Positions 46,607 to 60,006 of a stretch of 64,000 nucleotides of DNA are shown here, piece by piece (within the stretch, counting starts at the first letter, position 1; every line of letters begins with the position of its first letter). The notes under the pieces are model-generated. The model did no database searches. It saw only the letters and a list, made by a program, of their open reading frames with translations, and was not told where the DNA came from. The DNA is taken from the NCBI GenBank assembly GCA_002721815.1, contig PBLQ01000004.1, positions 39,316 through 103,315 on the forward strand, read 5' to 3'. The translations under genes were made by a program, and so were the position numbers. This DNA comes from Myxococcales bacterium (GTDB lineage: Bacteria; Myxococcota; UBA727; GCA-2721815).

Positions 46607-48889
46607 TTATTGAATCTCAACATTTAGGGTGTAGCGAGCTGACACATCATTGGCCAGCGAAAAGACCCTGAGGTAATAGGTACCGGTCACGGGCGCGGCC
46701 ATCACGATTTCTTCGTAATTATTGGTGGTGTCTGAGGCCGCCATCACTTGAACGCCATCAATCCCCCAAAGAATCAGATCTAAATCGCCATCCGAATGAA
46801 TAAACTCAATGCGGGCACTGATGATTTTGTCCTCGAGGGCTTCGATCATGAAGATATCCTCATCGTTGTTACACAGGGTCAACCATGGTGTATTTTCGGG
46901 GATGGACACCGCAGATGCCAAAAGATCGTTTGGCTCAGAGCCATCGGCCAGGCAGGTCAGCTGTGCTTCTTTGAACACTTGAAGGTCGATTTCTCCCTCG
47001 GTGTTGACGTAACCCCAAACCTTCAGTTGAACGGTTTCTTCTTGCCAGGGCTGGTAGGTGATGGAGCCTTGGCCGTTGCGGTAAATAATTTCTTGGTGGG
47101 TTTGACTGCCGTCTTCACTTTGTACCGCCATGGCCAAAGTTAAGTCTGCGCGGTTAAATGAAGCGAGAGCCACCAAGCGTTCATAAGGCTGAACGGTTAC
47201 GGTATACACACGCGGCACGTCGCGGCAAAGCGCAAGCTCCGTGGCATTGAACGGCGTGGTGAGATCAAGTTGTTGGGTGGTCACTTCTTCATCTGGACAG
47301 ACAAAGGGAGGCAGACGTTCCAGCTTAAGGTTATAGCTCCCTTTGTTGTTGTGATAGCCGCGCACACGAACGATGATGGTTCGCTCTTCGATGACGCGGT
47401 GGGTGAGTGTTTCGGTGTTGCCAGTTCCGGAAGAACTCAGAATTAAATCGCCGTTGGAGGCGTCTAAGAATGCCATATCCAGATCTGTGGCGCTTCCGTC
47501 GATGGTTAATGTGGCATTCAGTGCTTCGCCAGCCGCTAAAGTATAAGCATAGTGATCCACGTCGTTGCTACAAATGGCAGCGTCCAGGGTGTCTAGATCG
47601 TTGCCGGTGGCAATGACGTGGGCTGTAAGATGGTCTTCATTGCCAGACTCACCTTCATAATCATCGGTGGTGCATGGCAGCCCAGGTGTGATTTGGATGG
47701 TGAGATTATAATCTGTGGCGCCCAAAAGCGCATTAATGCGAAGGTAAATGACTTCGTCTGCATCGGCCACGTAATCGAGGGTACCATCGCCCCGAGGAGG
47801 TGCCTCAACATATTGTAACGAGGTTTCACCTTGGCTGTCCAATAACCAAATTGTGGCCCGGGCCTTGCTATCGGTATCGGTCACTTCTACGTGCAGTTGA
47901 TCGCCCGCGGCGAGCGCGATGGAAAAGAGGTCATCGTCATCTGGACAAAGCATGAGTCCATCGTAAATTCGTTCGGTGGCATCGGTGGGCAGCGTGACCG
48001 TTTCGGCGTTGCTGGGACTGTCTGAATCTTCGAGGTAGTCATCCACGCAGGCCCCGTCTAACAATTCACATCTTCCGGTGCTTCGGTTACAGATTTCGGC
48101 CACTTCACAGTCGAAGTCATCTTCACAAGCTGGCGGTGGGACCTGACAAAGGGCCGTGGTGGGTTCGCAATACAAGTGGGGCGGACAATCGGAATCGTCG
48201 TAACACAGGTTTTCTGACTCACACCGACCTGCGCGGGTGTTGCAAACGAGCCCCGCTCCGCAATGAGCGTCTTCCAGGCATTGGACACACCGGCTGGAAG
48301 CATCGCAATACATGTTCGGACCGCAATCCTCATCGACGGTTTCTGGGGTGCACTGACCGCTGTCCTCTCCGCGACACAGGCCGCTGATTTGATCGCAGAC
48401 TTGATCGGGCTCGCAAGCCAATTCGGGGTAATACTCGGCCAGGGTACAGGGGCCTTCCTCAATACAGTAAAAGGTTCGCCGGTCACAAATTTGTCCTAAG
48501 GGGCAATCGGTTCTGCGCCCGCAAGGGATGGCGTTGGTGGTATTGCGGCATTTTCCTAAGGCGCAAAAATACCCGGGCTCGCAGGGTTCTTCATCAGAGC
48601 ACTCTTCAGCAAAGCCGTCGCGCACTTCACAGCGCTGGGCGGGGTAGGTGCAGAACCAGGCGATTGAGGGGCAGTCTTCATCGTCTTCACAAGCATCGAG
48701 GAGGACGCATTTATTCTCTTTACAGGATTCGTCGGACAGGCAGTCACCGTCCACTTCGCATTGGATGGGGGCTTTAGGCAAACCACTGGTGTTGTCTTGG
48801 GTGCAGCCGCCGGCCAACGCAAGCAAAACGCTCATGATGCCAAGGGCGCGCCAGTGCGACATCTGGAAAATTGACGTTAGGTGCTTCAT
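46607..48889 (-). CDS. Secreted lipoprotein with nine Cys-rich repeats and PPC-like domains
   Basis: This 760-residue exported protein starts at ATG 48889 (one-base overlap with the upstream stop, TAATG). An earlier in-frame ATG would lie inside that gene. The signal ends in the lipobox LALAGGC. Residues about 45-290 hold nine repeats of roughly 20-30 residues with four Cys each, of the form C-x-D-x-D-C, then two spaced Cys (for example CEDDFDCEVAEICNRSTGRC). This Dickkopf-like pattern is common in myxobacterial secreted proteins. Then come several bacterial pre-peptidase C-terminal-like beta domains. Likely cell-surface binding; function unknown. Confidence 0.8.
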   Translation of the reverse strand: MKHLTSIFQMSHWRALGIMSVLLALAGGCTQDNTSGLPKAPIQCEVDGDCLSDESCKENKCVLLDACEDDEDCPSIAWFCTYPAQRCEVRDGFAEECSDEEPCEPGYFCALGKCRNTTNAIPCGRRTDCPLGQICDRRTFYCIEEGPCTLAEYYPELACEPDQVCDQISGLCRGEDSGQCTPETVDEDCGPNMYCDASSRCVQCLEDAHCGAGLVCNTRAGRCESENLCYDDSDCPPHLYCEPTTALCQVPPPACEDDFDCEVAEICNRSTGRCELLDGACVDDYLEDSDSPSNAETVTLPTDATERIYDGLMLCPDDDDLFSIALAAGDQLHVEVTDTDSKARATIWLLDSQGETSLQYVEAPPRGDGTLDYVADADEVIYLRINALLGATDYNLTIQITPGLPCTTDDYEGESGNEDHLTAHVIATGNDLDTLDAAICSNDVDHYAYTLAAGEALNATLTIDGSATDLDMAFLDASNGDLILSSSGTGNTETLTHRVIEERTIIVRVRGYHNNKGSYNLKLERLPPFVCPDEEVTTQQLDLTTPFNATELALCRDVPRVYTVTVQPYERLVALASFNRADLTLAMAVQSEDGSQTHQEIIYRNGQGSITYQPWQEETVQLKVWGYVNTEGEIDLQVFKEAQLTCLADGSEPNDLLASAVSIPENTPWLTLCNNDEDIFMIEALEDKIISARIEFIHSDGDLDLILWGIDGVQVMAASDTTNNYEEIVMAAPVTGTYYLRVFSLANDVSARYTLNVEIQ

Positions 48890-50610
48890 TAAAATGGCCT
48901 CGGATAGGGAATGGTATTGGTAAATAGGTTGATGACAGGCAAGGGTTGAGTGCCTGCATCTGAACTTTCGGCCCATATAATTTCGGCCGCTTGCCACATG
49001 GTCTCATCGGCTTCAAAAGCCAGTTGGTGCTCGCCCACCATCTGTCCGTAAGCAAAAACCCGAATGGTGGCAATGGCAAAAGCGTCACCGTCGGTTTGTG
49101 CGTCCCAATAATGAACATAAATGCTGTAGCGCGCGCCGGGCAGCGGGGTTTCGACATTGATATTTTCAGGACCGTAGCCTTGGTTGTCATCTAAATCCAA
49201 AATGGGGTTGGCGCCTGGGTTTTCGGGATACCAATCGGGTTCGCGGTTAGAAAAATAGGTGTCGCTTTCATGATCAAAAACTTCGCCGGATTCTTTGAGC
49301 AAGTGCAGGTCAAAGTCGGCGTAGGGGTGATCCCATACGAGCTGAACATGAAGTTCTTCGGTGGGCACGCAGGAAAATCTCAGGGTATCATCTTCACAGG
49401 ACCGTAGCCCGCGGTCGTCGTAAACAGATAGGGATACTTCATACTCTCCCGCCAAATCACATTGGATTTGGGCACGCGCACTGGTGGGCTCCATGATGGC
49501 TGTGGACCCTACGGGCCTTTGGAGCAAACGCCATTCGTATTCGCTGATGCTGCCACCCGCCGTTTGGGCGTAACTGTCGGTTCCGTCTACTCGGATATTG
49601 TCTAGAGGCTCCAGTCCATCGATTTTATCTTCATCCAAAAATTTCGCGATGGCCACTGGACAGGTGTATCCTTGACCGCTCAGATTGACCACCACCACAG
49701 GCTCGTCAGGGTCGTTGCTGAATATTTTTAGTTCGCCCGAATAGGCCGCAGCCACTTCAGGTGAAAAGGCCAGTTCCAGGGTGAGGCTTTGCCCTGGGGG
49801 CAAAGGCCAGCTGGGGGGTACGGAGGTGATGAGGTGGAAAGGTGACGCGCCGGCGGATGTTCCTCCGTCCATGTCATTGCCGCTGTTTTCAGCACTTGCG
49901 CCCGCCGACCCTCCACCGGTGGCGCTCCCTCCGTCGGGTTGAGAGGGGCTGTCGGAAGGAGGCGTCGTGTTGCCGCCATCAGAATCGGTGGCGGGCAGGC
50001 CGCCATCGGTGGCTACCTCGACCGGTGGTGGAGGTTCATTCACTTGTGCCCAGGTGAGTTGGAAATCGTCTAAGAGCAAATCCCGAACCCCCACATTGGT
50101 GATGATCACTTCGGCCCGGGCCACATCGATCCGGGCCACTTCTGCAAAGACCACTTCTAAGGGGTCTACTTCGATGTCCGGTAAGCCCATATCCGCGGAA
50201 GTGGCAGAGATTTTGGCTTCGAGTTCCGGGGTCACATCCGCGTCACTTTCGACGATTAAAGTGGCTTCGATGGTGGTGGGGAACATGGGCCGTACCTTCA
50301 CTTGGATGGTTTCGGTACTTTGTGGGGAGACGGACTCGGGTTGGTCCACGATCACAAAAGCTGGATCACTGTCATCGCTCAGCCGAATATCTCTGATGTT
50401 GAATGAAATGCTGGACGGGTTGCCCACCTCAAAGACTATCAATGTGTCTGCTGCCACGGGAACTGGGTTGAGTTCGACCTCTTGTGGGTTGAGCGTCATT
50501 TTTGAACGGACTTGGCTGAGTTCTTCATCACAGCCTTGGCAGCCGCCCAGTCCGAAAAGACCGAGCATGGCGGCACCGATGAGCTGGTGGCGGAGGTTTT
50601 TGGATGTCAT
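48889..50610 (-). CDS. Lipoprotein with HYDIN/choice-of-anchor and PKD-like domains
   Basis: This 573-residue protein has a signal peptide and lipobox LFGLGGC. Residues about 38-190 form repeated immunoglobulin-like units of the ASPM-SPD-2-Hydin / choice-of-anchor type (VFEVGNPSSISFNIRDI, ITNVGVRDLLLDDF). A low-complexity Gly/Ser/Asp linker follows, then another such unit and a PKD-like segment with Cys pairs. The C-terminal region (about 430-573) has a carbohydrate-related look but no named family. It is coupled to the downstream Cys-repeat lipoprotein. Function unknown, probably outer surface. Confidence 0.77.
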   Translation of the reverse strand: MTSKNLRHQLIGAAMLGLFGLGGCQGCDEELSQVRSKMTLNPQEVELNPVPVAADTLIVFEVGNPSSISFNIRDIRLSDDSDPAFVIVDQPESVSPQSTETIQVKVRPMFPTTIEATLIVESDADVTPELEAKISATSADMGLPDIEVDPLEVVFAEVARIDVARAEVIITNVGVRDLLLDDFQLTWAQVNEPPPPVEVATDGGLPATDSDGGNTTPPSDSPSQPDGGSATGGGSAGASAENSGNDMDGGTSAGASPFHLITSVPPSWPLPPGQSLTLELAFSPEVAAAYSGELKIFSNDPDEPVVVVNLSGQGYTCPVAIAKFLDEDKIDGLEPLDNIRVDGTDSYAQTAGGSISEYEWRLLQRPVGSTAIMEPTSARAQIQCDLAGEYEVSLSVYDDRGLRSCEDDTLRFSCVPTEELHVQLVWDHPYADFDLHLLKESGEVFDHESDTYFSNREPDWYPENPGANPILDLDDNQGYGPENINVETPLPGARYSIYVHYWDAQTDGDAFAIATIRVFAYGQMVGEHQLAFEADETMWQAAEIIWAESSDAGTQPLPVINLFTNTIPYPRPF

Positions 50611-50796
50611 TTTGGCTCTTTGTTTTCCTTTTAAAAGTAATGGTACCCTTTCTAACGCTTTTCGCCCCTTTTTTCTAATAGAAGCTGTTTCAAAATGGGG
50701 CGGAAGACTGGATTTTTATCAAAAACCAGGATACTGAACATAATTACCGTGCTCAAAACTGTATCATCGGGAAATTGTGTGGTTTTTGAAAAGCAA

Positions 50797-53175
50797 ATGG
50801 CCCTCGAAAAAATGCTCACACCGGTTCAGGTGGAGGCGGTCACCTGCGCTCAGGGACCCTTGTGTATTTTGGCCGGGGCAGGAACGGGCAAAACCCGGGT
50901 GATCACCCATCGCATGGCCTGGCTGATTCGCGAACAACGCGTTGCACCGGAACAAATTTTGGGGGTTACTTTCACCAATAAGGCCGCACGAGAAATGGCC
51001 AAGCGCGTTGAAGACTTGGTCCCAGGCACTGGCCGGCGGGTGCAGCTGGGAACATTCCACGGAATGGCCGCGCGGTTTCTCAGGCGCTACGGATATTTCA
51101 TTGATGTGGCTTCCGACTTTGTCATTTACGATGAAGACGATGCGTTACGAATGCTCAAGGAATTATGGGAGCAAGACCCGGGAACGCGGGTGAATGCCGA
51201 TCACAAAGCGGCCTGGCATTTTTTTGAAAACTGGCGCCACCAAGGAGAAGGGCCGCCCCCTCATTTGCTCAAGAGTGACGACCCATTTATTGCCAAATGT
51301 GTACGTGTTTTTGATGCTTACGAAACGGCACTCAAGCGGATGAACGCGCTCGATTTTAGTGGTCTGCTCATTGGCTGGCTTCGATTGCTCAAAAGTCCCG
51401 GCGGTGCAGCCCGATTTGGTGCGCAGGTTCAGCACCTGTTGGTGGACGAATACCAAGACACCAACCCTGTCCAGGCCCAAATCGTTTATGCGTTAGCCGC
51501 CACCGCCAAGTCCGTGGCGGTTGTGGGCGACGATGACCAAAGTATTTATTCTTGGCGTGGTGCCGTGGCTGATAACATGAAACATTTTCTACAAAAATGT
51601 GACGGCGCCAAGCTCATCAAGCTGGAGGAAAACCACCGCTCCACCTCACATATTCTACATGGTGCCAACACGGTGATCGCCAATAACACGCAACGGCTTG
51701 GTAAAAACCTCAAAGCCATGGGCGAAGACGGCTTGCCCGTTTTGTTGCTTCGTTGTCGCGACGATCGTTCGGAGGCCCAAAAAGTGGTGCACCTCATCGA
51801 GGAGCAGTTGATGCGTGGCATTCCGCCCCATGAAATAGCCATCCTGGTACGGACCCATGCTGACAGTCGGGTGTTTGAAGAGCGTTTGCTCAAGGCGGGG
51901 ATACCGTATCAGTTGGTGGGCGGTACACGGTTTTACGCCCGACGTGAAGTGAAAGACGTACTGGCCATGTTACGAGCGGCAGTGAATCCCGCATCGAACG
52001 TCGATCTGCTGCGCGCGCTCACAGCCATCCCCAGGGGGGTGGGCCCGGCCAGTGTGCAAAAAATGGTAGACGAAGCGCACCGAAGAAGTGTGCCAGTCTA
52101 CGACGTGATGTCCAATGAGGCGCATTTGAAGTCAGCCTCCATTTCACCGGCCATTCGTAAAAAGATTGCACGTTTCATGGACACCCTTTCGTCATTAAGT
52201 CAGCAGGTGTTGGGGGTGGGAGATCCCAGCATGCCTTTGCTGAGCCAAGGCTCTGGGCAGGCCATCAGCGCCAAGGATGCGGTGGCCCTGGCGATCGACC
52301 TCAGTGGTCTTTCCGATCATTTTGAATCACAGCAAAACGAAGAGGCCGCCGATCGCTTGGAGAATCTTCAAGAATTGGTTTCTGCCGCTGCTGCCTTTGT
52401 TGAAGAGGCCAAAGCAGACGATGAAGATATCACCATTAAAGGTTTTTTATCTCAAGCGGTTTTGGCCACCGACCAGGGCAACAACAAAAACACATTTCAG
52501 GGACCGCCCATTCATTTGATGACCCTGCATGCGGCCAAAGGCCTGGAGTTTGAATCGGTCTTTTTGTGTGCGCTTGAAGAGTATGGTTTCCCCCATGCGC
52601 GCGCCCTGGCCGACGACGCCGACCCTGGAAACTTAGAAGAAGAGCGGCGCTTGGCTTACGTGGGCATGACGCGCGCCAAAAGGGAACTCACGCTGACCTG
52701 GGCGGCTCGTCGCATGGTGCGCGGTGAAGTCAAACGACGTAATTCGAGCCGGTTTTTAGCGGAGTTGGATCCCGTCAATTGCCGGGGGGATTTTCATTTA
52801 CTCAACCGCGCCCGCCGAACGCCCCGTTGGGAACAAGAACACTCTTTTGATCCTTACCCCGAAGCCAATTCACCCATCGCAATGCCAACGCGACGGCAAC
52901 AGGCCATCCAAAACGTATTGGCGCGCCGCAAACAATTACGAGAAGAAAGTCAAGAGATGCGGGTGGAACTCGAACCCGGTTTTGGGGCCGTGGCCGATGA
53001 ACAATTACATTCCGGTGATCGGGTACGTCATCAGGTTTTTGGGACGGGCGAAGTGGTGCGGGTTTCTGGCAGTGGAAAATTGGGACGGGCCACGGTTTTG
53101 TTCGACCATGAATTGGACAGTCGAACGATTATTCTCAAACACCTTGAGGTCATCGCCACCGTGAAAAACGTTTAA
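50797..53175 (+). CDS. pcrA: UvrD/PcrA-type ATP-dependent DNA helicase
   Basis: This superfamily 1 3'-5' helicase of 792 residues acts in nucleotide-excision repair and removal of RecA filaments. Motifs are GAGTGKTRVITHR (Walker A), DDQSIYSWRGA, LVDEYQDTN and AYVGMTRAKREL. The C-terminus ends in the tudor-like HQVFGTGEVVRVSG segment typical of PcrA. Start is taken as ATG 50797; an in-frame GTG at 50695 would add 34 residues without family support. The stop shares TTAA with the convergent ATP-grasp gene. Confidence 0.94.
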   Translation: MALEKMLTPVQVEAVTCAQGPLCILAGAGTGKTRVITHRMAWLIREQRVAPEQILGVTFTNKAAREMAKRVEDLVPGTGRRVQLGTFHGMAARFLRRYGYFIDVASDFVIYDEDDALRMLKELWEQDPGTRVNADHKAAWHFFENWRHQGEGPPPHLLKSDDPFIAKCVRVFDAYETALKRMNALDFSGLLIGWLRLLKSPGGAARFGAQVQHLLVDEYQDTNPVQAQIVYALAATAKSVAVVGDDDQSIYSWRGAVADNMKHFLQKCDGAKLIKLEENHRSTSHILHGANTVIANNTQRLGKNLKAMGEDGLPVLLLRCRDDRSEAQKVVHLIEEQLMRGIPPHEIAILVRTHADSRVFEERLLKAGIPYQLVGGTRFYARREVKDVLAMLRAAVNPASNVDLLRALTAIPRGVGPASVQKMVDEAHRRSVPVYDVMSNEAHLKSASISPAIRKKIARFMDTLSSLSQQVLGVGDPSMPLLSQGSGQAISAKDAVALAIDLSGLSDHFESQQNEEAADRLENLQELVSAAAAFVEEAKADDEDITIKGFLSQAVLATDQGNNKNTFQGPPIHLMTLHAAKGLEFESVFLCALEEYGFPHARALADDADPGNLEEERRLAYVGMTRAKRELTLTWAARRMVRGEVKRRNSSRFLAELDPVNCRGDFHLLNRARRTPRWEQEHSFDPYPEANSPIAMPTRRQQAIQNVLARRKQLREESQEMRVELEPGFGAVADEQLHSGDRVRHQVFGTGEVVRVSGSGKLGRATVLFDHELDSRTIILKHLEVIATVKNV

Positions 53176-54079
53176 GCTAAAAACTGAGCCACCGCTTCTG
53201 ATATTTTTTGGCTGGGCTCGAGCGGTAAATCACACCAGGCCGGCGCGGTGTTGGCCTCCAAAAAAACGAAATCATCTTCTGTCCGGATGAAATCGAATCC
53301 CAGGAGTTGACAGCTTTGCCCGTGGACAAAGCGTCGAAGCCGTTCTTCCGTTGGCTCGGAAAGTTGTATGGACTGCCAGACAGGCATGGCGTCGGGTTGT
53401 TCGAACAGTGCGCGCCAATCCACTGTGGGCGTTATGGGAAGTTCAAAAGCCCCCAGGCAGCGATCGTCCAGCCAAAGAACGCGGCAGGGTTTTCCAGTCA
53501 CATGCGCCTGTACCATGATAGGGCCAAAATCACGGAGCATTTGAGTGATGTTGGTTTTATCGGCTGTTTGTGCCAAGGCCCCGCCGATGATGGGCTTAAT
53601 GATACAGGGGGTCTCGTTTTCCTGGGTAAACGTCATGGCCGCAGCATTGTTATTGGTGCAGTAAGTATGGGGGACCGAAAGGCCGGAACGCCGAGCCAGT
53701 TGGAGTTGATGCCCTTTGTTTTGGTCGTAGGAGCCTTCTTGTAGGCGGGGCAAAAGACGTGTTCCAATTTCTTGTTGGTGGATGAGCCATTGCAAAAAAA
53801 AGCTTCTGAGGGAGCGCTGTTTGCGAATGGCATTAACATGGCAAAGACCATTGGATTGGATGTGGGCAGAAGGAAAGAGTGGAGGCAATTGTCTCACCCA
53901 AATGGCGTCCCACTTCGAGACACTGTTGTTTTTTGGGATATTCCATTGGAGCTGCTCGATTGTTTGAGGGTCTCGACTGTTCCATATCGTGATGGCATGC
54001 CCTGAACGTTGGAGCGCGTTCCCCACTTGCTGCAGATGCGGGTCTTCGAGGAGACCACACAGCAAAATATTTCGTTGAC

Positions 54080-54083
<4 letters not shown>
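53172..54083 (-). CDS. ATP-grasp ligase, RimK/MvdD-like
   Basis: This 303-residue protein has an ATP-grasp fold: the lysine-bearing CIIKPIIGG strand and the C-terminal metal site FDFIRTEDDFVFLEANTAPAW. This last motif resembles ATP-grasp ligases that form peptide bonds or modify peptides. The N-terminal domain carries an unusual stretch around IRKQRSLRSFFLQWLIHQ. Its start overlaps the stop of the rhomboid gene by four bases. No precursor peptide gene is visible nearby. Substrate unknown; a glutamate-ligase-type or peptide-modifying role is conceivable. Confidence 0.82.
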
Positions 54084-58866
<4,783 letters not shown>

Positions 58867-58926
58867 GGTACCTTTACAGATAGGGCAAAGAGCGACAGTT
58901 TAAGGGTGCAAAAAGGAGACTAGCAG

Positions 58927-60006
58927 ATGGGCTTTGGTGCCGCCAAATTTGAACTTCCCGCCCAGCCGCGTGTTCGGTTACCAGGCAGTTTTTTGGCCAC
59001 AGATGCTTATATGCGATTTTTACAGGCCACCCACCCCGACCTTCATTTGGACCTTCAGGGGCCTTTGCCCAGCTATATGGCCCCTTTGTGCTTTTACGAG
59101 CCTCTCAAAAACGGATGGATACGCAGCTGCTTGCGCTTTTTAGCTCGCTATGGCTCCCGGTTGGGGGCTCCTCAAACTTTGTTTTTGGGTTCACCCTTTG
59201 AACCTTACGAGCAAACCGCAGGGCTGCACCAATCGCCACGTTCTTGTCTTGCTTACGCGCAACAAAGATTGCGTCAGCGGTCTTGTGGGCTGGTGGTGGT
59301 GACCAATGTGTGCGCCGAAAGCTCACACTTGCCCCAATGGGAAAGAGCGGGCTTTAAAGTCTTGCCTTCTTTTCCCGATATGGTGTTGAACTTGCCCGGC
59401 ACTTCATTTGCTGATTTTCTGAAGGCCAAGAAATCGAAGGTCCGCAATTCAATTTTACGAAATATGCGTAAGTTTGATGATGCGGGGTTGCGCATTCGCA
59501 GCATTAGCGGTGCAGAATTAAAAAAGCATGCCCACCACTTTCAGCGGGCCTACCATCACATGTTTGCCCGTGCCCAAGTGAAATGGTTGCGACACACCGC
59601 CAGCTATTTTGAATGCCTCGAGCAACTGGGTGATCATCTTTTTGTGGAAGGCGCCTTCGATGCGAAAGGCCGACTCGTGGGCTTTGTGATGGCCTTTGAT
59701 GATGGTGACCGACTTCATGGTGGCCGAATCGGGGTGATTCCCACACAGCACAAAAAAAATTCCATTTATTTTCGTTTGATTTATGCCCTTTTGGAAAGAG
59801 GGTACCAGGCGCAGAAAAAGCAGGTGGTTTTAGAGCCCACATCCTATGCTTTCAAAGGGACTTTGGGGGCGAACGCGCGACCCATGGTCAACTTGGTGGC
59901 GGGAACCACGCCATTTTGGCGGGTGGTGATGTTTTTGGGGTTAAAGTTTGGCAAAATGTCGCTTCGCCATTTAGAAAGTCCATCATGGCTCAAAAGAAAC
60001 ATTTAA
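58927..60006 (+). CDS. GNAT/FemAB-like acyltransferase (Acetyltransf_6 type)
   Basis: This 359-residue protein matches the BioF2/FemAB-related GNAT family. The central KAKKSKVRNSILRNMRKFDDAG block is typical of the tandem GNAT fold that transfers amino acids or acyl groups to cell-wall or glycan acceptors. Residues about 220-320 hold the second GNAT half (VEGAFDAKGRLVGFVMAF). No signal peptide. The downstream lipoprotein gene overlaps its 3' end by 22 bases. Substrate unknown; peptidoglycan or exopolysaccharide modification is plausible. Confidence 0.72.
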   Translation: MGFGAAKFELPAQPRVRLPGSFLATDAYMRFLQATHPDLHLDLQGPLPSYMAPLCFYEPLKNGWIRSCLRFLARYGSRLGAPQTLFLGSPFEPYEQTAGLHQSPRSCLAYAQQRLRQRSCGLVVVTNVCAESSHLPQWERAGFKVLPSFPDMVLNLPGTSFADFLKAKKSKVRNSILRNMRKFDDAGLRIRSISGAELKKHAHHFQRAYHHMFARAQVKWLRHTASYFECLEQLGDHLFVEGAFDAKGRLVGFVMAFDDGDRLHGGRIGVIPTQHKKNSIYFRLIYALLERGYQAQKKQVVLEPTSYAFKGTLGANARPMVNLVAGTTPFWRVVMFLGLKFGKMSLRHLESPSWLKRNI

